64,000 nucleotides of DNA from Harryflintia acetispora (GTDB lineage Bacteria > Bacillota > Clostridia > Oscillospirales > Ruminococcaceae), in assembly GCA_004340125.1 (NCBI GenBank), contig SLUK01000001.1, positions 1-64,000 of the forward strand. Reading direction: 5' to 3'. Below are positions 49,291 through 57,638 of the stretch, in pieces. The notes below the pieces were generated by a model. That model made no database searches and was not told where the DNA came from. It saw only the letters and a program-made list of their open reading frames with translations. The translations under genes were made by a program, and so were the position numbers. Every line of letters starts with the position of its first letter. The stretch's first letter is position 1.

Positions 49291-49806
49291 TTATCGCTCG
49301 TTTCTGTGCACGGTAAAAATGATATGCGGCATCTCCATCCCGTAATAGTGCTTGACGAAGGTGCGCTCCGGTTTCATCCCCATCCGCCGGGCCACCACCT
49401 GGGAGGAGAGGTTATTGTCCCGGATGATCGAGCATACCCGTTCCTGCCCAAGCACATCGAAGGCGTAGTCCCGGCAGGCGATGGCCGCCTCGGCGGCATA
49501 CCCCTTGTGCCAGTAGGCGCGGTTTAAAAGATACCCGATCTCCAGCTCATCCTCCCGGTCGGTCTCCTGCCAGGAGAGGCCGCACTGGCCGATCAGCCTG
49601 CCGCTCTCCTTCAAAATCACCGCCCAGGGGCTGTAACCGAATTTTTCCTGGCGCGCGATCTGGCGCTCCAGCCACTCGCGCGCCTCCCAGTCCGGCAGGG
49701 CGTGCTCATAGGCGTACATCGCCTGCGGGTCCTGCAAAATCTCGCACAGGGCCCCATAGTCGTCCAGGGTGTGGGGCCGCAGCAGCAGCCGTTCGGTCTC
49801 GATCAT
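49291..49806 (-). CDS. GNAT acetyltransferase, RimJ/RimL-like
   Basis: A 171-aa GNAT protein: ETERLLLRPHTLDDYGALCEILQDPQAMYAYEHALP at the N-terminus, EIGYLLNRAYWHKGYAAEAAIACRDYAF (acetyl-CoA pyrophosphate loop), then VCSIIRDNNLSSQVVARRMGMKPE, typical of RimJ/RimL-type N-acetyltransferases. Substrate unknown. Start with AGAGGAGGAG upstream. Followed by a palindromic hairpin at 49249-49282. Confidence 0.88.
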   Translation of the reverse strand: MIETERLLLRPHTLDDYGALCEILQDPQAMYAYEHALPDWEAREWLERQIARQEKFGYSPWAVILKESGRLIGQCGLSWQETDREDELEIGYLLNRAYWHKGYAAEAAIACRDYAFDVLGQERVCSIIRDNNLSSQVVARRMGMKPERTFVKHYYGMEMPHIIFTVHRNER

Positions 49807-49840
49807 GCCGCTCCTCCTCTCATGCTGTCAAGGCTGCGGC

Positions 49841-51247
49841 CTATTCGGCGCGCAGGAAGGCGCCAAAGCCGAGGTAGGCGTCGTAGATATCGGTCTTGGA
49901 GACCACCTCGAAGGGGGAGTGCATGGAGAGCACCGGGATCCCGATGTCTACCGTATCCACATCCAGGGCCGACACGAATTTTGCCACCGTGCCGCCGCCG
50001 CCGAGGTCCACCCGGCCCATCTCACCGACCTGCCAATGGATTTTGGCGTCGTCGAAGATGCCGCGCACCTTGCCCATGAACTCGGCCGAGGCATCGTTGG
50101 TACCGCCCTTGCCGCCGCTGCCGGTATACTTGGTGACCACCACGCCGCCGTTCAGGAAACAGGCGTTGCGCTTGTCGCTCACATCCGGGAAGGTCGGGTC
50201 GAACGAGGCGTTCACGTCGGCCGACAGGCACATCGAATGGTGCAGAACGGTGCGTGCCTCCACCCCGTGCGGGGCCGCCAGGTCGGCGATGAAATAGCGC
50301 AGGAAGGAGGAATTAAGCCCCGTGTTCCCGTCGCTGCCGATCTCCTCCTTGTCCGCGAACACCACCAGCGCGGTGTAATCGGGGATCTCTTCCAAGTCGA
50401 GCAGCGCCATCAGCGAGGTGTAGGCGCAGACCCGGTCATCGTGGCCGTAGGCGCCGATCATGCTGCGGTCCAGCCCCAGGTCGCGCGCCGGGAAGGCCGG
50501 CACGCAGCACAGCTCGGCCGAGAGGAAGTCCTCCTCCACCAGCCCGTATTTTTGAAACAGAAGGTTTAAAAGGTTGAGCTTGACCTTCTCGCTCACCTTG
50601 TCATCCTTAAAGGGGCGCGAGCCGATCAGGATGTTGAGCTCCTCCCCCTTGAGCCCCTGGGAGAGGGGGCGCTTGTTCTGCTCCTGGGAAAGGTGGGGCA
50701 GCAGGTCGGTGATGCAGAAGATCGGGTCGTCCTCCTCCTCGCCGATGCGCACCGGCAGCAGGGTGCCGTCCCGCTTTACGACGGCCCCGTGCAGCGAGAG
50801 GGGGATCGCGCCCCACTGGTATTTCTTGATCCCGCCGTAGTAGTGGGTCTTGAAGTACCCGAGCTTCCCGTCCTCATAGAGCGGGCGGGGCTTTAAATCC
50901 ACCCGCGGGGAATCGACGTGGGAGGCCAGAATCTTGACCCCGTCCGAAAGCGGGCGCTTCCCGATCACGGCGGCGATCAGCGCCTTGCCGCGGTTGTTGT
51001 AGTAAACCTTATCCCCGGTTTTGTATTCCTTCCCCGGCTCGAAGGCGCGGTATCCGCGCTCCTCCAGCACCGAGACGGCAAACTCCACCGCCTCGCGCTC
51101 CATCTTGGCGTAGTCCAGAAACGCCTTATAGGCTTCGCAGAAGCCGTCCGCCTTGGCGAGCTCCTGCTCGCTCATCTCCTCGCCCGCGTTCTTGACCTCA
51201 TAGCAGAGCTTTTCCTGCAAAAGCTCACCCTTGGTTTTTTCCGGCAT
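49841..51247 (-). CDS. M18 family aminopeptidase
   Basis: A 468-aa zinc aminopeptidase of the M18 family (aspartyl aminopeptidase group). Metal-binding motif LASHVDSPRVDLKPRPLYEDGKLG near 85-105, GAYGHDDRVCAYTSLMALL near 285, FADKEEIGSDGNTGLNSS near 320 with the catalytic Glu-Glu, and late MHSPFEVVSKTDIYDAYLGFGAF. It removes N-terminal residues from peptides in the cytoplasm. ATG 51247 with GGGAGG seven bases before it. Confidence 0.92.
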   Translation of the reverse strand: MPEKTKGELLQEKLCYEVKNAGEEMSEQELAKADGFCEAYKAFLDYAKMEREAVEFAVSVLEERGYRAFEPGKEYKTGDKVYYNNRGKALIAAVIGKRPLSDGVKILASHVDSPRVDLKPRPLYEDGKLGYFKTHYYGGIKKYQWGAIPLSLHGAVVKRDGTLLPVRIGEEEDDPIFCITDLLPHLSQEQNKRPLSQGLKGEELNILIGSRPFKDDKVSEKVKLNLLNLLFQKYGLVEEDFLSAELCCVPAFPARDLGLDRSMIGAYGHDDRVCAYTSLMALLDLEEIPDYTALVVFADKEEIGSDGNTGLNSSFLRYFIADLAAPHGVEARTVLHHSMCLSADVNASFDPTFPDVSDKRNACFLNGGVVVTKYTGSGGKGGTNDASAEFMGKVRGIFDDAKIHWQVGEMGRVDLGGGGTVAKFVSALDVDTVDIGIPVLSMHSPFEVVSKTDIYDAYLGFGAFLRAE

Positions 51248-51288
51248 AATAGAACCTCCCATTCTATCAAAAGTATAAATTAATAATA

Positions 51289-51867
51289 TTATTCCAAATC
51301 GTATAAATCCTGATAAATCTTACGGGTCTCGTTCACCCGCTCGACATACCAGCGGGTATCGCTGAAGGGGATTTCCTTGAGGGTCTGCCCGTCGTCCGAA
51401 AACTCCTCGTCCGCGAGCCACCCGTTGACGCTCCCCCGCCCCGCGTGATAGGCGCACAGCGCCAGGTCATACGAGCCGAACTCGTCGTAGAGGTAGCGCA
51501 GCAAAAAGGTCCCGCAGCGCACGTTGAGCGCCGGGTCGAAGATGACCTCGTCGTAGTCCATCTCCTCCTCGCCCATGCGGTAGAGCACCCAGTCGAAGGT
51601 ATCCTTCGTAATCTGCATGAGCCCGCGCGCATCGTCCTCGCTGACCGCCTGCGGATCGAAGCGGCTCTCGGTATGGACCACCGCAAAGACGAAGGAGGGC
51701 GGCAGCGAATACTCCTTGCTGTACGACTCGATCACGCCCTGGTACTCCATCGGATAGCGCGCGTTGTAATATTTCTGCAGCCCGAAGCTGAGCAGCAGCC
51801 CGCAGGCGGCGATCACCACCACCACGATCACGGTATAAAAAAAGTATTTAGACGTTTGCCGTTTCAT
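51289..51867 (-). CDS. Membrane-anchored lytic transglycosylase (SLT domain)
   Basis: A 192-aa protein: cytoplasmic KRQTSKYF, TM (FFYTVIVVVVIAACGLLLSFGL), then an SLT domain: YSLPPSFVFAVVHTESRFDPQAVSEDDARGLMQITKDTF with the catalytic Glu in HTESRF, and LRYLYDEFGSYDLALCAYHAGRGSVNGWL. It cleaves peptidoglycan in the cell wall. ATG 51867 has AGGATGG eight bases before it and overlaps the 3' end of coaE by 20 nt, so it is coupled to coaE. Confidence 0.92.
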   Translation of the reverse strand: MKRQTSKYFFYTVIVVVVIAACGLLLSFGLQKYYNARYPMEYQGVIESYSKEYSLPPSFVFAVVHTESRFDPQAVSEDDARGLMQITKDTFDWVLYRMGEEEMDYDEVIFDPALNVRCGTFLLRYLYDEFGSYDLALCAYHAGRGSVNGWLADEEFSDDGQTLKEIPFSDTRWYVERVNETRKIYQDLYDLE

Positions 51868-52477
51868 GGATTCCATCCTGCGCCGGGCAGACCTGGGCGA
51901 GAATCTCGTCGACATAGCCGAGCAGCTCGGCCTGCGTCCCGCTGTTCTCGACCACGAAGTCGGCCCGCTTTTTATAGAAGCTGTCGCTGTGCTGGCTCTT
52001 GATCCGGTTCCTCGCATCCGGCTCGGGCAGCGCGTCCCGCGCCATGATCCGGCGCAGGCGCGCCTCCTCGGGGGCGAGCACCGCGATCACGGCGTCGCAA
52101 AGCTTATCCGCCCCCGCCTCGTAGAGGGTTGGCGCGTCGAGCACCAGGAGCGGCACCGCCGCCTCGCGGTAGCTTCCGACCGTCTCCTCGATCTGGCGCA
52201 TGATGTGCGGATAGGTGATCTCATTGAGCCGGCGCAGCCGCCGCTTGTCGGAAAAGACCACCGAGCCCAGCTTGCGGCGGTTGAGCTCGCCGTTGTGGTC
52301 GATCACATCGCACCCGAATTCCAGCACCAAATCCCCCAGGCAGCTTTTCGAATTGTCGATCACCTCGCGCGCGAGCAGATCGCAGTCGATCACCGGCACG
52401 CCCCGCGCGCGCAGCGCGTCGCAGACGGTGGTCTTGCCGGCGCCCGTCTGGCCGGTCAGCCCCAATACATAGCTCAT
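51848..52477 (-). CDS. coaE: Dephospho-CoA kinase
   Basis: A 209-aa P-loop kinase: GLTGQTGAGKTTVCDALRARGVPVIDCDLLAREV at the N-terminus and LLVLDAPTLYEAGADKLCDAVIAVLAP in the middle, typical of CoaE. The last step of coenzyme A synthesis. Its ATG overlaps the stop of the upstream TsaC gene (ATGA), and it overlaps the lytic transglycosylase gene downstream. Confidence 0.95.
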   Translation of the reverse strand: MSYVLGLTGQTGAGKTTVCDALRARGVPVIDCDLLAREVIDNSKSCLGDLVLEFGCDVIDHNGELNRRKLGSVVFSDKRRLRRLNEITYPHIMRQIEETVGSYREAAVPLLVLDAPTLYEAGADKLCDAVIAVLAPEEARLRRIMARDALPEPDARNRIKSQHSDSFYKKRADFVVENSGTQAELLGYVDEILAQVCPAQDGIHETANV

Positions 52478-53505
52478 AGCTTGATCACATCGAACGCCGC
52501 AGCCCGCACCATCCGGTTGTAGACGGCCAGCCCCACGCCCTGCGGCGCGGGACAGTGGGCAAACACCGTTCCAGCTCCTTTCTCATCGAGTTCGCGCAGC
52601 GCCGAAAAGAGGCGGTGCGCGATGGTCAGCGGCTCGCTCTCCTTCCCCAGCACGATAGCCGGGACCGAGAGCGCGCCCTCCTCCCCCGCAAAGCAGAGGG
52701 CGTAAGTCCCCTCGCCCGCGCGGGCGTTGACATAGTCTGAAAATTCTTTCCCGCCGCCGAGCAGCAGGCGCACCTTCGCCTTGGGCGCGTAGTGGCGGTA
52801 CTTCATCCCCGGCGCGCTCACCCGGCTTTCGGGGTCGGCCTGCCCGCGCACCGCCTGGTCCATCTCCACCTCGCCGAGCACCGCGCAAAGCTGCTCGTAG
52901 GTGACCGCCCCCGGGCGCAGCAGGCGGGGCGTCTCCCCCGCCAGCGAGACCACGGTGGACTCCACCCCGACCTCGCACTCGCCCCCGTCCACGATGGCGT
53001 CCACCCGGCCCCAGAGGTCCTCGATACAGTGCCGCGCGCTGGTGGTGCTGGGCCGCCCCGAGCGGTTGGCCGACGGGGCCGCCAGCGGCAGCCCGCTCTC
53101 CTCGATCACCCGGCGGATGATCTCCCCCGACGGCATGCGGATCCCGACGGTATCCAGCCCCGCGCTGGTGGCGGCGGGGATTTTATCGCTTTTCGGGAGC
53201 ACCATGGTCAGCGGGCCCGGCCAAAAGCGCCCGGCCAGCCGCCGGGCCCCTTCCGGAAAGGCGGTGACCAGCTCCCCGAGCATCGCAAGATCACTGATGT
53301 GCACAATCAGGGGATTGTCCTGCGGGCGGCCCTTGGCCGCAAATATTTTGGCGACGGCGCGCTCATCCAGGGCGTTGGCCGCCAGGCCGTAGACCGTCTC
53401 GGTGGGAAGGGCCACGATCCCGCCGCGGCGCAATATCTCGCAGACGGCGCAGAGCTCCCCGGATTCTATCCTGTCCGCCTTCCAGTCAAACATACGGGTA
53501 TCCAA
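52474..53505 (-). CDS. L-threonylcarbamoyladenylate synthase (TsaC/Sua5)
   Basis: A 343-aa Sua5-type enzyme: RRGGIVALPTETVYGLAANALDERAVAKIFAAKGRPQDNPLIVHI, GRFWPGPLTMVLPKSD, TVGIRMPSGEIIRRVIEESGLPLAAPSANRSGRPSTT, then the linker and Sua5 domain (PGMKYRHYAPKAKVRLLLGG). It makes threonylcarbamoyl-AMP for tRNA t6A. TTG 53505 is chosen because GAGGA sits six bases before it; ATG four codons later would be 18 nt away. In line between prfA and coaE. Confidence 0.93.
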   Translation of the reverse strand: MDTRMFDWKADRIESGELCAVCEILRRGGIVALPTETVYGLAANALDERAVAKIFAAKGRPQDNPLIVHISDLAMLGELVTAFPEGARRLAGRFWPGPLTMVLPKSDKIPAATSAGLDTVGIRMPSGEIIRRVIEESGLPLAAPSANRSGRPSTTSARHCIEDLWGRVDAIVDGGECEVGVESTVVSLAGETPRLLRPGAVTYEQLCAVLGEVEMDQAVRGQADPESRVSAPGMKYRHYAPKAKVRLLLGGGKEFSDYVNARAGEGTYALCFAGEEGALSVPAIVLGKESEPLTIAHRLFSALRELDEKGAGTVFAHCPAPQGVGLAVYNRMVRAAAFDVIKL

Positions 53506-53531
53506 GCAAAATCCTCTTTTCCAAAAAAGGT

Positions 53532-54611
53532 CTACTGCGCCTCGGTCTGCTCCTTGAGCTTTTCGGCCTGGTCGAAGGTGATCAGCGCGTCGATCAGCTC
53601 GGGCAGATCGCCGTTTAGCACCTGCTCGAGCTTGTAGAGCGTCAGCCCGATGCGGTGGTCGGTCACCCGCCCCTGCGGGTAGTTGTAGGTGCGGATCCGC
53701 TCGCTGCGGTCCCCGGTGCCGACTTGCAGCTTGCGCTGCGAGGCGATGGCGTCGTTTTGCTTTTGCTGCTCCTGCTCGTAGAGGCGGGAGCGCAGGATTT
53801 TCATCGCCTTGTCCTTGTTCTTGTGCTGGCTGCGCTCGTCCTGGCATTCCACCACCAGCCCGGTGGGCAGATGGGTGATGCGGATCGCGCTCTCGGTCTT
53901 GTTGACGTGCTGCCCGCCCGCGCCCGAGGCGCGGTAGGTGTCGATCTGCAAATCCCCGGGATTGATGTCCACCTCGACGTCCTCCACCTCGGGCAGCACC
54001 GCCACCGTCACGGTGGAGGTGTGGATCCGCCCGGCGCTCTCGGTTTCGGGGACGCGCTGCACCCGGTGCACCCCGCTCTCAAACTTCAGCCGGGAATAGG
54101 CGCCCTCCCCCTCGATCGAGAAACTGACCTCCTTGAAGCCGCCCAGCTCGGTCGGGTTTGCGGACAAAATCTCCCACTTCCAGCCCTGGCTCTCGGCGTA
54201 CATGGTGTACATGCGCATGAGGGAATTGGCGAACAGGGCGCTTTCCTCGCCGCCCGCGCCGCCGCGGATCTCGATGATGACGCTCTTGTCGTCGTTCGGG
54301 TCGCTGGGCAGCAGCAGGATTTTGAGCTCCTCGGCAAAGCGTTCGGTCTTTTCGCGGTTTTCGGCGTACTCCGCCTCCACCATCTCGCGAAAGTCCTTGT
54401 CCAGCCCGCCCTCCTCGAGCAGGGCGCGCGCCTCCTCGGCGTCGGCTTTCGCTTTTTTGTATTCCAGATACTTCTCCACAATCGGGGTCAGGCGCTTGTG
54501 CTCCTTCATCAGGTCGCGGTAGCGCAGGTTGTCGCTGACCACATAGGGGTCCATGAGCTGGCGGCCCACTTCTTCATACCGCTCGACCACGCCTTCCAAC
54601 TGATCAAACAT
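53532..54611 (-). CDS. prfA: Peptide chain release factor 1
   Basis: A 359-aa class I release factor. The catalytic GGQ is in RASGAGGQHVNKTESAIRITHLPTG near 227; an N-terminal helical domain and PETESAGRIHTSTVTVAVLPE in the middle; anticodon-mimic region (about 185-190) PxT type, recognising UAA/UAG. ATG 54611 has GGAGG five to six bases upstream. Followed 26 nt later by tsaC. Confidence 0.96.
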   Translation of the reverse strand: MFDQLEGVVERYEEVGRQLMDPYVVSDNLRYRDLMKEHKRLTPIVEKYLEYKKAKADAEEARALLEEGGLDKDFREMVEAEYAENREKTERFAEELKILLLPSDPNDDKSVIIEIRGGAGGEESALFANSLMRMYTMYAESQGWKWEILSANPTELGGFKEVSFSIEGEGAYSRLKFESGVHRVQRVPETESAGRIHTSTVTVAVLPEVEDVEVDINPGDLQIDTYRASGAGGQHVNKTESAIRITHLPTGLVVECQDERSQHKNKDKAMKILRSRLYEQEQQKQNDAIASQRKLQVGTGDRSERIRTYNYPQGRVTDHRIGLTLYKLEQVLNGDLPELIDALITFDQAEKLKEQTEAQ

Positions 54612-54665
54612 GCTGTTTCCTCCGTTACTCTGTAAACTTAATGAAATCAAAAAACGGGGGCGGCG

Positions 54666-54854
54666 CTACCCCTCGTCCTGATGGATGATCTTCTTGATGT
54701 TTTTTTCGCATTTGCTGCGCGCGACCATCACCTGCCGGCCGCACCCCACGCAGCGCAGCTTGAAATCCATCCCGCTGCGCAGAACCTCGAAGCGGTTCTC
54801 CCCGCAAGGGTGGTTTTTCTTCATGACCAGGGTGTCCCCCACCCGCACATCCAT
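54666..54854 (-). CDS. DUF951 family protein
   Basis: A 62-aa protein: MDVRVGDTLVMKKNHPCGENRFEVLRSGMDFKLRCVGCGRQVMVARSKCEKNI, the complete DUF951 pattern with HPCG and CVGCGRQVM cysteines, probably a zinc-ribbon/SH3-like fold. Function unknown. AAGGAGG upstream. Leads directly into prfA. Confidence 0.9.
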   Translation of the reverse strand: MDVRVGDTLVMKKNHPCGENRFEVLRSGMDFKLRCVGCGRQVMVARSKCEKNIKKIIHQDEG

Positions 54855-54959
54855 CCTCGCTTCCTCCTTCGTGTGAGTCCAGTCAGGGTCTAAAATCTAT
54901 TATATCAGATGCCCCGCATGCCGCGCAACGATAACCCAAACTATTTTCCCCAAAAATTC

Positions 54960-55204
54960 CTGCGGCACCCGTCCACAAGTCGGGGCCAAGATTTACGAAT
55001 AGTATTATTCGAATAAAATATCAGGTTTTTAACCCTTTCCACCGGGTTTTCCACAATGAATCGGGAAAACCGCATGATTTGTGTGGAAAGGAAGGTGGAA
55101 AAGGTGAAAAACCCGCACGTTCAGCGGCTTTGCCAAAGCGGTGGATATTTCCCCGCAGGAGCGGAAAACTAGAACAAATAAGGGAAACGGAGTGATGGTT
55201 TACC
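54960..55204 (+). promoter_or_regulatory. Upstream region of the ABC ATPase gene with DnaA-box-like repeats
   Basis: Four 9-mers close to TTATCCACA: CTTTCCACC (55035), TTTTCCACA (55047), and on the minus strand CTTTCCACA (55082-55090) and TTTTCCACC (55094-55102), arranged as two inverted pairs; a GTCCACAAG at 54971 is weaker. A CGAATA-4nt-TATTCG dyad lies at 54996-55011. The remainder of 54855-55204 has no gene. Could be a DnaA-binding site or a repressor operator. Confidence 0.4.
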
Positions 55205-55900
55205 ATGGAAAACCTGATCGAGCTGCGCCGGCTGTGCAAAACCTACGACAGCGGCGAGGCCGAGGTGGAGGCGCTGCACGATGTGGATCTGTCGATTGGC
55301 GAGGGGGAATTCGTCTCGATCGTGGGGCAGTCCGGCTCGGGCAAGAGCACCTTAATGAACATTATGGGCTGCCTGGACCTGCCCTCGAGCGGGAGCTACC
55401 TGCTCGGCGGGGTGGATATCGCCCACTCGACGGATGAGCGGCTCTCGGACATCCGAAACCGGCAGATCGGCTTTATCTTCCAGGGCTTCAACCTGATCGA
55501 CTCGCTGAGCGCTCTGGAAAACGTCGAGCTGCCGCTGATCTACCGCCGCCTGCCCCGCGCGGCCCGCGAGCGCCTGGCCCGCGAGGCGCTCCAAAGGGTG
55601 GGGCTTTCCCACCGCATGCACCACCGTCCCGGCCAGATGAGCGGCGGGCAGCAGCAGCGGGTGGCCATCGCCCGGGCGGTCGCCGCGGCCCCGGCGCTGA
55701 TTTTAGCCGACGAGCCGACCGGCAACCTCGATACCCAGTCGGGCGAGCAGGTGATCGACATCCTGCGCGCCCTGCACGAGGAAGGGCGCACCATCGTGCT
55801 GATCACCCACGACCCGGGCCTGGCCGGACGCACCGGACGGGTCATCCGCCTGCGCGACGGGCATATCGTTTCGGATACCGCCCGGCATCGCAGCGCCTAA
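55205..55900 (+). CDS. ABC transporter ATP-binding protein (LolD/MacB/FtsE-like)
   Basis: A 231-aa ATPase: Walker A GQSGSGKSTLMNIMGCLDLPSSG, Q-loop FIFQGFNLIDSLSALENVELPL, signature QMSGGQQQRVAIARAVAAAPALILADEPTGNLD with Walker B, and LITHDPGLAG. These are features of the MacB/LolD export family. No permease gene follows, unusually for this type. Start ATG 55205 with a weak upstream purine tract. Confidence 0.9.
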   Translation: MENLIELRRLCKTYDSGEAEVEALHDVDLSIGEGEFVSIVGQSGSGKSTLMNIMGCLDLPSSGSYLLGGVDIAHSTDERLSDIRNRQIGFIFQGFNLIDSLSALENVELPLIYRRLPRAARERLAREALQRVGLSHRMHHRPGQMSGGQQQRVAIARAVAAAPALILADEPTGNLDTQSGEQVIDILRALHEEGRTIVLITHDPGLAGRTGRVIRLRDGHIVSDTARHRSA

Positions 55901-55914
55901 GTCACGGTCAGCGG

Positions 55915-55943
55915 TTGCTAACAGCCCGGCAGGATGCTATAAT
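55915..55943 (+). promoter_or_regulatory. Promoter of ddh
   Basis: TTGCTA (55915-55920), exact 17-nt spacer, TATAAT (55938-55943). The leader is only about 50 nt, too short for a lysine riboswitch. Confidence 0.75.
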
Positions 55944-55997
55944 TTGATCAGAAGGTTCCCTTACACCGCCAAAGCCTTATAGAAAGAGGGAGATTTT

Positions 55998-56891
55998 ATG
56001 ATCAAGGCAGCCATTGTCGGATACGGCAACATCGGAAAGGCCGTTTTGGAGGCCGTCAGCCAGGCGAAGGACTTCGAGCTCTGCGGCATCGTGCGCCGCT
56101 CGGCGCTCAACCCCCCGCCCGCGCTCGAGGGGCTCGAGGTGGTGGACGACATCCGGAAGCTCAAAGAGAAGCCGGATGTGGCCATCCTCTGCGTGCCCAC
56201 CCGTTCGGTCGAGGCCATCGCGAAAGACTACCTCTCCTTGGGGATTTCCACCGTGGACAGCTTCGACATCCACTCGAAAATCCCGGCGCTGCACCAGTCG
56301 CTCGAGGCCGCCGCCAAGGAGCACGGCAGGGTGGCCGTCATGTCGGCCGGCTGGGACCCGGGCACCGACTCGGTGATCCGCGCCATCCTGCTCGCCTGCG
56401 CGCCCAAGGGGCTGACCTATACCAACTTCGGCCCCGGCATGAGCATGGGCCACACCGTCGCCATCAAGGCGATCGAGGGGGTACGGGATGCGCTGTCGGT
56501 CACCGTGCCGGTGGGCAGCGGCATGCACCGGCGCATGTGCTACGTCGAGCTCGAGGACGGCTATGACCCCGAGCACATCAAGCGCCGGATCAAGGAGGAC
56601 GACTACTTCAAGAAGGATGAGACCCACGTCAAATTCGTGCGCAGTGTGGACGACATCCGGGATTCCGGCCACGGCGTGCTGCTCGAGCGCAAGGGCGTGT
56701 CCGGCGTGACCCCCAACCAGCGCTTCGAGTTTCGGATGTCCATCAACAACCCGGCCCTCACCGCGCAGGTGATGGTTTCCAGCGCCCGGGCGGCCGTGCG
56801 CCAGCAGCCGGGCTGCTACACCCTCATCGAGATCCCGCCGGTGGATCTGCTCCCCGGCGAGCGGGAGGAGCACATCAAGCACCTGGTCTAA
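55998..56891 (+). CDS. ddh: meso-diaminopimelate D-dehydrogenase
   Basis: A 297-aa enzyme: Rossmann motif IVGYGNIGKAVLEAV, VVDDIRKLKEKPDVAILCVPTRSVEAIAKDYLSLGISTVDSFDIH, SAGWDPGTDSVIRAI and FGPGMSMGHTVAIKAIEGVRDALSVTVPVGSGMHRRMCYVEL, the conserved Ddh blocks. It makes meso-DAP from tetrahydrodipicolinate in one NADPH-dependent amination step for lysine and peptidoglycan. Good promoter and RBS GAGGGAG. Followed by a strong hairpin. Confidence 0.95.
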   Translation: MIKAAIVGYGNIGKAVLEAVSQAKDFELCGIVRRSALNPPPALEGLEVVDDIRKLKEKPDVAILCVPTRSVEAIAKDYLSLGISTVDSFDIHSKIPALHQSLEAAAKEHGRVAVMSAGWDPGTDSVIRAILLACAPKGLTYTNFGPGMSMGHTVAIKAIEGVRDALSVTVPVGSGMHRRMCYVELEDGYDPEHIKRRIKEDDYFKKDETHVKFVRSVDDIRDSGHGVLLERKGVSGVTPNQRFEFRMSINNPALTAQVMVSSARAAVRQQPGCYTLIEIPPVDLLPGEREEHIKHLV

Positions 56892-56896
56892 GGAAT

Positions 56897-56931
56897 AAAA
56901 AGCGCTGTGGAAATTTCCACAGCGCTTTTTT
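56897..56931. terminator. Terminator after ddh
   Basis: AAAAAGCGCTGTGGAAA and complement, T6 on plus. Similar to the orphan hairpin at 25532-25564. Confidence 0.85.
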
Positions 56932-56948
56932 GGTGTGTGCAAAAACAG

Positions 56949-57221
56949 GGTTCCAAGGGGGCGGCGCCCCCTTGGCAGGTGTCCAGCGGGCAGAGCCTGC
57001 TGGGCGCTCCCCACAGGGAGCGAAATCCTCAGCGCCAGCGAGCGGCGGCAATCTACCGCTCCCGATTCGCGGCGGCAGGGTGCCGCCCCCGATTCGCGAA
57101 AGAGACCACGTATGGGGCCGGAAGCGTCCAGCCCGCGTCCTGCAAGACTTCTAAGCGCGGGGAGGGGAGGCCGAGCTTCCAGTGGAAGCTCGGCCGGGGA
57201 ACCCCCAAGAGGGGGTTCCCC
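56949..57221 (-). repeat. Family A repeat (copy 4) with embedded family B units
   Basis: Both ends match family A: minus-strand GGGGAACCCCC...GGGGGTTCCCC (57196-57221) followed by GAGCTTCCactGGAAGCTC, and CCAAGGGGGCG/CGCCCCCTTGG at the other end (56953-56976). Between them 57046-57145 is a reverse family B unit. No coding signal. Confidence 0.7.
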
Positions 57222-57274
57222 AAATCGGCAAGCCGCTACTTGCAAAGTTTAAGGAAAATTTTGTCGAAAAAACA

Positions 57275-57319
57275 TTGACTTTTGATATACAATTGTGCTG
57301 TAGTTTTGTATATCAAAAG
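57275..57319 (+). promoter_or_regulatory. Promoter with palindromic operator of RHH gene 2
   Basis: TTGACT (57275-57280) and, 18 nt later, TGTAGT (57299-57304). A perfect 14-bp inverted repeat CTTTTGATATACAA (57279-57292) / TTGTATATCAAAAG (57306-57319) brackets the -10 region and reaches the RBS. Same geometry as at 36865 but a completely different operator sequence. Confidence 0.75.
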
Positions 57320-57330
57320 GAGGTGAATAT

Positions 57331-57507
57331 TTGGCATGTCCCAAAATGGGCCGTCCCACTGATAACCCCAAAGACAAAGCACTTTTTATTCGTTTAGACA
57401 ACGAAAGCTACGAAGTGTTAGAGGCTTACTGTGAGCAGGAACAAGTGAAAAAAGCAGAAGCGGCAAGGCGCGGGATTAAAAAGTTAAAGGACGACCTCAA
57501 AAAATGA
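57331..57507 (+). CDS. Small ribbon-helix-helix (CopG/Arc-like) DNA-binding protein, copy 2
   Basis: A 58-aa basic protein: GRPTDNPKDKALFIRLDN (beta strand ALFIRL), then helix SYEVLEAYCEQEQVKKAEAARRGI and a C-terminal helix ending KDDLKK. TTG start with AGGAGG eight bases before. About one third of positions are identical to copy 1, including GRP, RL, LE, RRGI and D-x-LKK. The likely operator is the palindrome overlapping its promoter. Confidence 0.78.
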   Translation: MACPKMGRPTDNPKDKALFIRLDNESYEVLEAYCEQEQVKKAEAARRGIKKLKDDLKK

Positions 57508-57508
57508 A

Positions 57509-57630
57509 GGAAGCGGCGTTCCCCTACCAAAGACAGCACCGCTTCCCCCGCACACAGCCCCCGAAAGGAAGACTGCGTAAATATTTTACCATACGCGGTT
57601 TCTTCTTTCAAGGGGCGTGTGCCGAAAGGA
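57509..57630 (+). ncRNA. Conserved structured intergenic RNA with alternative RBS pairing (copy 2)
   Basis: Same fold as copy 1: GGAAGCGG/CCGCTTCC (57509-57546), outer hairpin 57550-57622, GAAAGGA (57563-57569) / TTCTTTC (57603-57609) and RBS GAAAGGA (57624-57630). The one base that differs over the last 100 nt before the start (C to T) turns a G-C pair into G-U, keeping both alternative pairings possible. Confidence 0.65.
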
Positions 57631-57638
57631 GTAGAATG

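Noticed and set aside
54960..55204. Replication origin
   Set aside because: Only four to five DnaA-like 9-mers, no AT-rich unwinding stretch of adequate length, and no dnaA/dnaN/gyrB neighbours.
55021..55239. A 72-codon minus-strand open frame
   Set aside because: It overlaps the DnaA-box-like repeats and the start of the ABC ATPase gene; no RBS or family motif.
55915..55997. Lysine riboswitch before ddh
   Set aside because: Leader after the promoter is only about 50 nt, much shorter than a lysine riboswitch.
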